Assembly (NCBI GenBank): GCA_002422845.1
Contig: DITM01000015.1
Location: 1 to 23,308, forward strand
Length of the DNA stretch: 23,308 nucleotides
Origin: Candidatus Paracaedibacteraceae bacterium UBA6184
GTDB taxonomy: Bacteria; Pseudomonadota; Alphaproteobacteria; UBA6184
Reading direction: 5' to 3'
Shown here: piece by piece, positions 7,081 through 14,735 of the stretch
How the letters are laid out: every line of letters begins with the position of its first letter
How positions within the stretch are numbered: position 1 is the stretch's first letter
Made by a program: the position numbers and the translations under genes
Notes under the pieces: generated by a model
Told to the model about the DNA's origin: nothing
Databases searched by the model: none
Seen by the model: only the letters and a program-made list of their open reading frames with translations

Positions 7081-10000
7081 TTATATTGATTGTAAATCGG
7101 GGTGAATTGCTCGCTTACGACTCAAGTATGTATAAACAGCAGGCACCACAAACAATGTGAACAATGTTCCAAAGCTCATACCTCCAACAATTACCCAACC
7201 CACGTTGCTACGAATTTCTGCCCCTGCTCCAGTTGCTAATGCCAAAGGTATCGCACCAAAGACCATTGCACCTGTCGTCATTAGGATTGGACGCAATCTT
7301 AAACGACATGCCTCGATAACAGACTCAAGCGCTGTATTACCCTTTTCTTGTAATGCATTCGCAAAGTCCACAATCAAAATACCATGTTTCGTGATCAGAC
7401 CTATTAGAGTCACCATACCAATCTGACTGAAAATATTCATGCTACCATCTTTAATCAACAGTAATGTAATAACAGCTCCCGCCAATGACAAGGGCACACT
7501 GAACAATATAATCAATGGATCGATAAAGCTTTCAAACTGTGCCGCTAATACCAAGTAAATGAACAGAATCGCCAAACCAAACACGAACAACATATTTCCA
7601 GATTCTTGTAAGAACTTACGTGTTTCACCCGTAAACTCTACTATGTAATCTTTACTAACTGTTTTGCTTGCAATATCCTTTACCTTACTGACAGCCTTCG
7701 ATAACGACATTTTAGAATTGATATCGCCAACGAATACAATATTCCGCATACGGTTATAGTGTTCAATCTGAGTCGGTGCCAATTTTTCTTCTACGCTGAT
7801 TAGCTGAGAAATCGGAACTGTCTTTTCTTCATTCTTTTTAAGCACGCGCATGTATACATCCGATAAATCAGATGGGGACCTTCGGAATTCTTTTTCTACA
7901 CCCACCATAATGTCATACTCTTTGGTATCACCTAGTGGCATATAATTTCCAACCTTCTTACCTTTCGTAAAGATTTCCATGGTTGTCGCAATGTCTTCCG
8001 CGGAAATACCAACATAAGCAGACACGTCTCGGTTAACATTGACGTTAAAATCCTGCATGTTCACTGGCAAATAGAATCGCAAATCAATCTCATCTTGTTG
8101 ATCTGCAAATCCTTGCAACAACTTACGAGACGTCGCAATAATCTCATCCATAGGTTTCATCGATTGCAGAACAAAGGTCATAGATCCTTCTTCTTTTCCG
8201 CCACCGCCGAATGAGCGTTGGTTATTGAGTGTAATGCCCAAGCCCACAACTTTTTTCAGTTCAGGATTTAATTCCTTTAAAATCTCATGGCTAGACTTTT
8301 TACGTTCCGCCCATGGCTTTAATGATGAAATAACAGTCACCTCTGGCATTTTCACCATTAACAAACGATTTTCAATTGCTGGGTTGTTATCCATAATACT
8401 ATCCAGCTGCACAACATAACGATCCAACGCTTCTATGGTTAATCCTTTTGTTGCATCACCTTTGCCTCGGATAATACCTCTGTCTTCTTCAGGTACGAAT
8501 TTTGAGGGTAGAAATTTCGTCATTAATCCCCACGACAGTCCTGTAAAGGCAACCCCGACAAGAACTACAATTAAGCGATGATTCAATGAAAATTTTAATA
8601 ACTTAAAGTACTCTTCATCAAGTGTCTTTAATGATTTAGCAATCCAATCCATGGCTTTCTTAAGGATCGGTAATTTTATCAAACCTTGATCTTCATGATG
8701 AGGCTTTAATAAACGAGCACACATCATCGGAGATAATGTAAGCGCCACAAATCCAGATATAATAACAGCCCCCGCTAATGTAAGCGCAAACTCACGGAAC
8801 AACTGTCCCGTCACACCTTGCGCCAATGATAATGGAGCATACACTGCCGCCAACGTAATTGTCATGGCAACCACGGCAAATCCAATTTCTTTGCTACCCT
8901 TTAAAGCAGCCTTCATTGGGGACAACCCTTCTTCGATATATCGGTATATATTCTCTAATACAACGATAGCATCGTCCACAACCAATCCGACCGCCAGAAC
9001 CATAGCCAATAACGTTAGAATATTGATTGAAAATCCCCAAATATAGATTAGGATACACGTTCCGATTAATGAAATTGGAATGGTAACCATGGGAATGAAA
9101 GAGGCCCTTAAAGACCCAATAAATCCAAATACCACCAATAAAACTAATATGATTGCAATAATGATCGTCTCATAGACTTCGTTAATAGCAATTTCAATAA
9201 ACGTCGTACTGTCATAAGCAATCTTTAACGTCATATCATTGGATAAACGTTCTTGTATTTTTGGCAGTTCTTTCTTAATAAGATCTGCAACAGCAATCGG
9301 GCTACCTTCGGATTTCTTATAGATGATTAAGGCAACCGCTTTTTTTCCATTAAATACGAAAGACGTTGTTTCATCTTGAGTTCCAACAATCGCATGTCCC
9401 ACATCTTCTAAGCGAACGAACTTACCGTTTTTGTTTCCAACGATTAACTGATTGAACTCTTCAGGGCTACGAATACGAGCCGTGGTAGAAACGTTAAACT
9501 GACGCTCTCCACCAACAATGCTTCCACCTGGACGTTCAACGTTTTGCTTACGAATTTCATTATATACATCTAAAGCATTCAAACTATGTGCTGCTAGTTT
9601 TTGAGGATCCAACCAAATTCGCATCACGAATTGTCCGCCCCCCAAGATCTCGACCTTAGATACTCCACTAATATTACCCAATGGGTTTTCCAAATAACGA
9701 CGAGCATAGTCTGCTAAGTCAGTTTCTGTACGACTAGAACTGTTCAATGCCAAATATAAGACTGGGCTTGCGTTCGCATCTGATTTAATCATCACCGGAT
9801 CACGTACATCTGTCGGCAATAAACTACGAATACGGGCGACTTTGAATAAGACATCCGTTGCTGCAGCATCCAAAGAACGATCCAAGTTAAAGTGCAGATA
9901 AACGTTGCTCTTGCCTCTTAAACTAGTGGACGTAATGAAGTCTAAGCCTTCAATTTTTGCAAGCTCTTCTTCCAATACCTTCGTCACGGTATTTTCGATA

Positions 10001-10173
10001 ATCTCAGGACCTGCACCATGAAATTCTGTTTCAAGGCTAAGTGTTGGTTTTTCAAACTTTGGATATTCATTGATGGGCAGTCGCAAAAATGCAACCAATC
10101 CAACAAGAATCAAAATTAAGTTAACAACGATCGATAAAACCGGCCGTTTAATGCAAATTTCTGAGATTTTCAT
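7081..10173 (-). CDS. RND-family efflux pump, inner-membrane permease (HAE1 type)
   Basis: This 1030-aa protein is a full-length resistance-nodulation-division transporter of the AcrB/MexB/MdtB type. It begins ISEICIKRPVLSIVVNLIL, the usual first helix. It carries the proton-relay aspartates as Asp400-Asp401 in VGLVVDDAIVVLENI (about 395-409), and the second-half motifs YLVLAAQFESFIDP and FANALQEKG. Two large periplasmic domains follow helices 1 and 7, as expected for a trimeric drug pump. Substrates cannot be predicted. It is translated 13 bases after its adaptor gene with an AAGGGCAG ribosome-binding sequence. No TolC-like outer-membrane channel gene is present, so the tripartite pump must use one encoded elsewhere. 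AcrB numbering of the aspartates (407/408) agrees closely. Confidence 0.97.
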   Translation of the reverse strand: MKISEICIKRPVLSIVVNLILILVGLVAFLRLPINEYPKFEKPTLSLETEFHGAGPEIIENTVTKVLEEELAKIEGLDFITSTSLRGKSNVYLHFNLDRSLDAAATDVLFKVARIRSLLPTDVRDPVMIKSDANASPVLYLALNSSSRTETDLADYARRYLENPLGNISGVSKVEILGGGQFVMRIWLDPQKLAAHSLNALDVYNEIRKQNVERPGGSIVGGERQFNVSTTARIRSPEEFNQLIVGNKNGKFVRLEDVGHAIVGTQDETTSFVFNGKKAVALIIYKKSEGSPIAVADLIKKELPKIQERLSNDMTLKIAYDSTTFIEIAINEVYETIIIAIILVLLVVFGFIGSLRASFIPMVTIPISLIGTCILIYIWGFSINILTLLAMVLAVGLVVDDAIVVLENIYRYIEEGLSPMKAALKGSKEIGFAVVAMTITLAAVYAPLSLAQGVTGQLFREFALTLAGAVIISGFVALTLSPMMCARLLKPHHEDQGLIKLPILKKAMDWIAKSLKTLDEEYFKLLKFSLNHRLIVVLVGVAFTGLSWGLMTKFLPSKFVPEEDRGIIRGKGDATKGLTIEALDRYVVQLDSIMDNNPAIENRLLMVKMPEVTVISSLKPWAERKKSSHEILKELNPELKKVVGLGITLNNQRSFGGGGKEEGSMTFVLQSMKPMDEIIATSRKLLQGFADQQDEIDLRFYLPVNMQDFNVNVNRDVSAYVGISAEDIATTMEIFTKGKKVGNYMPLGDTKEYDIMVGVEKEFRRSPSDLSDVYMRVLKKNEEKTVPISQLISVEEKLAPTQIEHYNRMRNIVFVGDINSKMSLSKAVSKVKDIASKTVSKDYIVEFTGETRKFLQESGNMLFVFGLAILFIYLVLAAQFESFIDPLIILFSVPLSLAGAVITLLLIKDGSMNIFSQIGMVTLIGLITKHGILIVDFANALQEKGNTALESVIEACRLRLRPILMTTGAMVFGAIPLALATGAGAEIRSNVGWVIVGGMSFGTLFTLFVVPAVYTYLSRKRAIHPDLQSI

Positions 10174-10186
10174 AAATTACTGCCCT

Positions 10187-11338
10187 TTATTCTTGAGTTG
10201 GAACTTCAGATGATACATCTTCTACCGCTTCGGGCTTCGGAGCCACATCTTCAGCTGCTACTGTTTTTTGAATTCTAACTTCTTGCCCATCATGAAGCCC
10301 TGTATGTCCACCTGTTACAACAACATCTTTAGCTTCTAACCCTTTCATGATTTCAACCATACCACTTTGACGGGTACCAATCACAACAGGTGTCAGCGCT
10401 GCATATCCAACATTACTTTGGATTTTGGTCACACGATATACATAGCTTTGGTTTCCGTTACGCTCAACCGCACCTTCAGGAACCTGAATCGCATTGGACA
10501 CCTCACCAATAACTACCAATACTTTTGCAAACATCCCAGGCTTTAAAGCTCCATTTTTATTTGGAACTGATCCACGAACTCGCAACGTGTTACCAGCCTC
10601 ATCAACCCTTGCATCAACTGCCTCAATTTTTGCAGAAAGACTTTCTAGCGCAGTACCATCAACGGAAATCAAAATTTCCTGACCTTCTTTTAAGCTAGCG
10701 GTATATGCACCAGAAACGTTAAAGTCAACCAACATCGGATCGATATCAACCAAAGATACAATTTCATGGTTTTGGTTTAAATACGCACCAGGGCTAATAT
10801 CTTTTTCGCGAATCCCCAATACACCTTCGAATGGAGCGCGAATAATGCTTTTTCGAACTAACAAATCTTTTTCTGCAGCTTGCGCACGGGTTTGTTCGTG
10901 TTCAGCTTTTGCTTTTTCAAACTCAGAACTACTGATTAATTTCTTTTGAAACAACTCTGAACTACGTTGATATAATTGAGAATATTGTTCTGCTTTTGCT
11001 CTTGCTTGCTCAGCTTCTAATCTTAATTGTTGGCTATCAAACTCAATCAGAGGATCACCTTGTTTAACAGCTTGTCCATCTTTAAAATGAATCTTCGCAA
11101 CACGTCCCGGCATTTCAGTTTTTACGACAACCGATTGATTCGCCGCCAATTTACCAAGTGCATTAATTTTACGCAGCAATTGTCCAGACTTTACCGGAGT
11201 TACTTCGACGTACTTTATACGATCAAAAGACTCAACCTCTGATTTTTTATTAAACTGACGCAAAAATACGCCCGCAACAATAACGACTAAAACCCCTAAA
11301 ATCGTATACAAATAAGGTCTTAACTGCTTCTGATTCAT
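10187..11338 (-). CDS. RND efflux periplasmic adaptor (membrane fusion protein)
   Basis: This 383-aa protein has an N-terminal membrane anchor (about residues 10-27). A lipoyl-like half follows with AANQSVVVKTEMPGRVAKIH, FKDGQAVKQGDPLIEFDSQQ, an alpha-helical hairpin (about 105-155), then the returning lipoyl half (IRAPFEGVLGIREKDISPG) and beta-barrel (LKPGMFAKVLV). It is the HlyD/AcrA-type adaptor that links the RND pump to an outer-membrane channel. Anchoring is by a transmembrane helix, since no lipobox cysteine is seen. The C-terminal tail is acidic and rich in Glu, Val and Pro. The gene is preceded by an AGAGAGGA ribosome-binding sequence, lies 12 bases after sspB and directly before the pump gene. 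Confidence 0.95.
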   Translation of the reverse strand: MNQKQLRPYLYTILGVLVVIVAGVFLRQFNKKSEVESFDRIKYVEVTPVKSGQLLRKINALGKLAANQSVVVKTEMPGRVAKIHFKDGQAVKQGDPLIEFDSQQLRLEAEQARAKAEQYSQLYQRSSELFQKKLISSSEFEKAKAEHEQTRAQAAEKDLLVRKSIIRAPFEGVLGIREKDISPGAYLNQNHEIVSLVDIDPMLVDFNVSGAYTASLKEGQEILISVDGTALESLSAKIEAVDARVDEAGNTLRVRGSVPNKNGALKPGMFAKVLVVIGEVSNAIQVPEGAVERNGNQSYVYRVTKIQSNVGYAALTPVVIGTRQSGMVEIMKGLEAKDVVVTGGHTGLHDGQEVRIQKTVAAEDVAPKPEAVEDVSSEVPTQE

Positions 11339-11350
11339 AATTTATCCTCT

Positions 11351-11812
11351 CTATTTCTTTCTAAACAAATCAAGGGAGATCACTTTATTATCTCGCTCAC
11401 CATGTTCATCATCTAAATCTTGCGTTAATTCATCATCCATTAACATCACGCCAAGCTCATCTTCATTAAGCTCAAACTGCAATACAAAGTCCTCGGAAGG
11501 ATCTGAAAATTCTAAAATCGCATCAAATGGTACCTTAATAGTTTCAATTTTTGAATTGAAATTCAATGATACGCTAAAACTGGTTTCAAAAACCTTAAGA
11601 TTCCAAAATTGATTTTCTAATACTATGGTTAATTCATCAGGGTATTCATTTAACAAATACTCCGGAGCTTCCACACCTGGAAACTCTGTTTGTAATGTAA
11701 TGTAAAAGTGCTGATCTCCATACAACCCTTTATCGGCTACGTGCTCTAAAGCACGTCTTACAACATACTTCAAACTGTCTTTGATTAATCGATCATAGTT
11801 AATTAACGACAC
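11351..11812 (-). CDS. sspB: SspB-alpha, ClpXP specificity-enhancing adaptor
   Basis: This 153-aa protein is an alphaproteobacterial SspB. The folded domain (about residues 5-115) shows YDRLIKDSLKYVVRRAL, GDQHFYITLQTEFPGV, LTIVLENQFWNLKV and VPFDAILEFSDPSEDFVLQF, all SspB landmarks. An acidic linker (about 115-140) leads to the C-terminal ClpX-docking tail KVISLDLFRKK. SspB binds the tmRNA tag and hands tagged proteins to ClpXP. The start is a GTG; no ATG lies upstream in frame, and a GGTGTGAA purine-rich stretch precedes it. It begins only about 25 bases after the 3' end of ssrA on the same strand with no terminator between, so co-transcription with tmRNA is likely. The efflux adaptor gene follows after 12 bases. 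Confidence 0.95.
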   Translation of the reverse strand: MSLINYDRLIKDSLKYVVRRALEHVADKGLYGDQHFYITLQTEFPGVEAPEYLLNEYPDELTIVLENQFWNLKVFETSFSVSLNFNSKIETIKVPFDAILEFSDPSEDFVLQFELNEDELGVMLMDDELTQDLDDEHGERDNKVISLDLFRKK

Positions 11813-11835
11813 TTCACACCTATTTTTTTGTTATT

Positions 11836-12133
11836 AGCGGGGGCTTTCTGTTGCCCGGTGCCCCCAAACCGCTTCGCGTTATGCGGCTACTCTTACACCG
11901 ATAACAGTGTTACGATTAGCTGCAGTTACGCGACGTGCCTTTGTAGTTTTGGCATTTATAAAATTAGCCCGATATCGGCGGTTACCATGCCGGATGAAAG
12001 ATCGTGCCTTTATTATGTGCGTCGATCCTATTTCGCCCCCTCAATCAGAGTGGTGGAGGCGCCGGGTACCGCCCCCGGGTCCGCTCCACTTATTCCGCAC
12101 ATCGTTTATCATCATAGTTGGCCTAAACCAACG
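11836..12133 (-). ncRNA. ssrA: Circularly permuted two-piece tmRNA (alphaproteobacterial type)
   Basis: Read on the minus strand, the acceptor piece comes first and ends in CCA at 12051. A T-arm (CCGGG / CCCGG, loop GGCGGTA) leads into CGCCTCC, then A73 and CCA. After a 10-nt spacer (12050-12041) the coding piece starts at 12040 with GGGGGCG, which pairs with CGCCTCC and gives the G3-U70 wobble used by alanyl-tRNA synthetase. Then comes GATCGACG, the family's D-loop-like region. GCACAT (12020-12015) in the coding piece pairs perfectly with ATGTGC (12102-12097) in the acceptor piece, forming helix P2. A tag frame follows, then the conserved hairpin GGGGGC-ACCGGGCAACAGAAA-GCCCCC (11865-11839, given in parts). 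The outer ends are estimated from the promoter and from this last hairpin. tmRNA rescues stalled ribosomes together with SmpB. Confidence 0.95.
11879..11923 (-). other. tmRNA proteolysis-tag reading frame
   Basis: Within the coding piece, GCA GCT AAT CGT AAC and onward encodes AANRNTVIGVRVAA, then TAA. The AN-x-N start and the hydrophobic VAA end fit tmRNA tags; Caulobacter, as I recall, has AANDNFAEEFAVAA. The resume codon is either GCA (11923-11921), preceded by GTAACT, or the next GCT. The ribosome adds one more Ala from the charged tmRNA. Two arginines and no acidic residue make this tag basic, unlike most alphaproteobacterial tags. Confidence 0.8.
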
Positions 12134-12139
12134 CATATT

Positions 12140-12168
12140 AATATACATGTATTAATTACAAAGATCAA
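12140..12168 (-). promoter_or_regulatory. Sigma-70-type promoter for ssrA
   Basis: On the minus strand TTGATC (12168-12163, 4 of 6 to TTGACA) is separated by exactly 17 bases from TATATT (12145-12140, 5 of 6 to TATAAT). The predicted start, about seven bases on, falls near 12133, just before the acceptor piece of tmRNA. It probably also drives sspB, and perhaps the efflux genes up to the terminator at 7047-7072. Confidence 0.65.
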
Positions 12169-12230
12169 ATAGGATTAAAAAGAGCATTTAATCTGTGTTC
12201 AAGAAATATCGCAGGGGCTAAAACAGAAGT

Positions 12231-12713
12231 TTAAGCCTCAGAATCCACGTAAATTCTGGAAAAATCTGCGAACTCTGTTTCGTTTAAATCTTCATTTATA
12301 ATGTCATAGGCCAGTTGATAATCAAATACTATGCAGCATATTTCCATAGTACCGCTTCCTATGCTGCCCCCGTCACAGTAACCAACCCCCGTCCAACCCA
12401 ACACCTCATTCATTTTGTCTTGAACAGCCTGGCGTTTCTTATGCTCTGCTTCTGTCCCGTCACCCTCAATTTTATATTCGATAATCAACACATCATATTC
12501 ATCGTCATCAATTCCGCTCCAGCCAGTTTTATTCAGCTCATCAACTTTGTGATTGATTTTATCCGTTAACTCATCGGAGCTATTGGCACTTACATGCTCA
12601 AGCTCTCCCTCATTACCCATTACACCTTGATAGAAAACAGCCTTATTTTCGTCTGTTTCCCAGATGTGAAAATATAACAAGTCATCATTTACTTCTTTGT
12701 AAGCTCTAATCAT
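12231..12713 (-). CDS. Acidic cytoplasmic protein of unknown function, possibly WGR-like N-terminus
   Basis: I do not firmly recognise this 160-aa protein. It has no signal peptide or membrane segment and is strongly acidic (many Asp/Glu). The N-terminal part (about 8-60, LLYFHIWETDENKAVFYQG then VMGNEGE) resembles the beta-strand plan of WGR domains. The C-terminal half has GWTGVGYCDGGSIGSGTME (about 106-124), a glycine-rich motif I recall from families of small uncharacterised or immunity-like proteins. The start is supported by an AAGGGA ribosome-binding sequence 8 bases upstream. It stands alone between the AlkD gene and ssrA, 79 bases from the former. No toxin gene lies beside it, so an immunity role is not supported by context. 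Confidence 0.8.
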   Translation of the reverse strand: MIRAYKEVNDDLLYFHIWETDENKAVFYQGVMGNEGELEHVSANSSDELTDKINHKVDELNKTGWSGIDDDEYDVLIIEYKIEGDGTEAEHKKRQAVQDKMNEVLGWTGVGYCDGGSIGSGTMEICCIVFDYQLAYDIINEDLNETEFADFSRIYVDSEA

Positions 12714-12792
12714 TTGTAGATTCCCTTAATAAAATATGCTGCATTCTCTACAGAAATTAAGAATATTGCAAGCAATAGTATCCGCCATAAAT

Positions 12793-13500
12793 TTACTTCG
12801 CCGTCATATACGCTTTTCGCCGATCCTCTGAAAGTTTTTCGATAGAATATCGCAACATGGTTCGCGGCATATGCGTCGCATGTTGATCAAGAAATTGAAC
12901 AAGACACTCCTCATCTTTTTTACCCATTTCCCGAAGCATCCAACCTACTGCTTTATGGATTAAATCGTGACTATCTTTTAATAAAAGGTTTGCAATTTTA
13001 GGCGTCAGCTCAAGACTATCTTTACGAATAAACCACCACGTTGCAACCATAGCTATTCGCCGCTCCCACATCACGTCCGATCCAGCAAGCTGAATTAATA
13101 TATCTGTCGACACCCTTTTGTCGAACACATGAACACCTAAGATTAAATGAGCAGAACTATCCACTAGGTTCCAATTGCTAACATATCTCAAGTTATTCAT
13201 ATAAAACTGAAACAGTTCGTCCCTGAGATCAGCTTTTGCTTTTTTATATTGATCCGCCAAAATAAACAAAGCAAGCAACCGCTCTTCATTATATACAGAG
13301 CTCAATAGCCCTTCGATGTCTGGTATTGGTAGTTTTGAAAATTGTTTTGCGATTTGTCGCAGTATGGGAACTTTGACTCCCATAAATTGATCGTGTTCAG
13401 CATATTGACCCGCTCCAGTTTTAAAAAAGACAGAGCCCTTTTGCTTAGGTAGAACCACCGCCTGCTGCAGCAATTCACGAATGTGTTCAAGTGTATTCAT
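12793..13500 (-). CDS. AlkD-like DNA alkylation repair glycosylase
   Basis: This 235-aa all-helical protein belongs to the AlkC/AlkD DNA glycosylase superfamily, built of HEAT-like repeats, which removes 3-methyladenine and 7-methylguanine. Typical stretches are KTGAGQYAEHDQFMGVKVPI (about 28-47), LRYVSNWNLVDSSAH (about 104-118), MWERRIAMVATWWFI (about 144-158), HDLIHKAVGWMLREMGKKD (about 176-194) and MPRTMLRYSIEKL. They include the Trp and Asp (NWNLVD) that line the active site in AlkD. I chose the ATG at 13500 because it follows a GGGGAAGGG ribosome-binding sequence and begins MNTLEHIREL, as family members do. The ATG 36 bases upstream would add a non-conserved tail. It lies 76 bases downstream of fliM and may share its transcript. 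Confidence 0.92.
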   Translation of the reverse strand: MNTLEHIRELLQQAVVLPKQKGSVFFKTGAGQYAEHDQFMGVKVPILRQIAKQFSKLPIPDIEGLLSSVYNEERLLALFILADQYKKAKADLRDELFQFYMNNLRYVSNWNLVDSSAHLILGVHVFDKRVSTDILIQLAGSDVMWERRIAMVATWWFIRKDSLELTPKIANLLLKDSHDLIHKAVGWMLREMGKKDEECLVQFLDQHATHMPRTMLRYSIEKLSEDRRKAYMTAK

Positions 13501-13576
13501 TTGCCCTTCCCCAATTATTCTCCGATCATGGCACACTCAAACTTATGATGTAAATAGAATTATCCCGATGAAAAAC

Positions 13577-14677
13577 TTATACACTCCCCTTAACAGTATC
13601 AATTTCTATAGATACCATGCTGTTTTGATGTCCAACCTTTCCCGTGAAGAGTTCTTTGTTGTCCACTCTTAAAACGACGCAATCAAACTGATGCACATCA
13701 ATGGGTATTGATGTACCCGGCTTCCACTTTAAGACATCCAGCAATGAAATTGTCTCCTCAAGCAAAACAGCGGACATTTCTATGTCCGTCTGTAGAATTT
13801 TTTCGGTCAAATAAGGTTTCCAGTTGTTTATTTTACCCAATGATTCATCGGTAGCATGTTTTTTAACAAGCTCTTCCCTAATAGGATCCAAGCTATTGTG
13901 AGGCACAACGATATCCATTATGCCTTCAAAATCACCAATATTAATTTTAAATGAGCAAAAGCTTACCAACGCATTTTGTTGAATGCTTCCAATCAGCTTA
14001 GGAATTGTCTCTTGTCGCTCAACTAAGAACTCCATCGGATGTATAAATGCAAAAGCACTTCCTAAATCTTGCAAAGCTAAAGAAACAAAACGCTCAACTA
14101 TATTTGTTTCAAGCTTAGAAAAAGTTCTACCCTCAATCTTTTCTTTTTGAGAGTTTCCATTTTTCTTTCCTCCCAGCAATACATTAATTAAGGAATAAGT
14201 CATGCTATTATTGATAGTCACTATACCTTTCGATTCCCAGTTTACAATTTGATAAATATTAAACAATGCAGGTAATGATATGTTATCCAGATATTCTTGA
14301 AACATTAAAGAATGCACTCTGAGCTTAACAATTTCCACCCTGTTCTGGAGAAAATTACTCGCACTTGTAGAAAAAAACTGCACAAACTTATCAAACACAA
14401 TATCTAGAATCGGAAACTGTTTATTTTCATGATTATTTTTATGCAATAACAATTTAGCGCCAGCATTCTGAGCGGCGGCTGATGGGTCACTCTCAAATAA
14501 TTCATCAATAGACTCTTGCAGCAAAAACTCTGAAGCCTTTATTGCACCCGACAACTCTTTTTTCGAGTTAGCATTTTCCAAGTCTATCGCATCTTGAAAA
14601 GCCTTCAGCTGCAGTTCTTCATCAGACAACCCTTCTTTATTAGGTTGATCTTTTTTGTCATTCTTACCTTTGGCCAT
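13577..14677 (-). CDS. fliM: Flagellar motor switch protein FliM
   Basis: This 366-aa protein is FliM, the C-ring subunit that binds phosphorylated CheY and sets flagellar rotation. The middle domain (about 85-280) shows the family pattern: FPILDIVFDKFVQFFS, IVNWESKGIVTINNSMTYSL (about 163-182), FSKLETNIVERFV, and FAFIHPMEFLVERQ. The C-terminal SpoA/FliN-like domain (about 295-362) follows. The N-terminus is unusual. The CheY-binding motif, normally near residue 1 as LSQDEIDALL, appears to be FLLQESIDELF at about 51-61, after a charged extension. An AAGGTG ribosome-binding sequence precedes the start. It sits between the chemoreceptor gene (58 bases upstream) and the AlkD gene, away from any other flagellar structural gene in this window. 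Confidence 0.93.
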   Translation of the reverse strand: MAKGKNDKKDQPNKEGLSDEELQLKAFQDAIDLENANSKKELSGAIKASEFLLQESIDELFESDPSAAAQNAGAKLLLHKNNHENKQFPILDIVFDKFVQFFSTSASNFLQNRVEIVKLRVHSLMFQEYLDNISLPALFNIYQIVNWESKGIVTINNSMTYSLINVLLGGKKNGNSQKEKIEGRTFSKLETNIVERFVSLALQDLGSAFAFIHPMEFLVERQETIPKLIGSIQQNALVSFCSFKINIGDFEGIMDIVVPHNSLDPIREELVKKHATDESLGKINNWKPYLTEKILQTDIEMSAVLLEETISLLDVLKWKPGTSIPIDVHQFDCVVLRVDNKELFTGKVGHQNSMVSIEIDTVKGSV

Positions 14678-14735
14678 TCCAACACCTTGTGAATCTATTT
14701 ACACCGCTAACAACAATTGAACTCCACAGTCAATG

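Noticed and set aside
11828..12172. Two plus-strand open frames of 82-114 codons across the ssrA locus
   Set aside because: They have no ribosome-binding sequence and lie entirely over the antisense strand of a structured RNA gene. They are by-products of the GC-rich tmRNA.
12216..12237. Imperfect inverted repeat GGCTAAAAC / GTTTAAGCC overlapping the stop codon of the acidic unknown gene
   Set aside because: One mismatch and no T-run on the minus strand, so it does not meet the pattern of an intrinsic terminator. It may be chance in AT-rich DNA.
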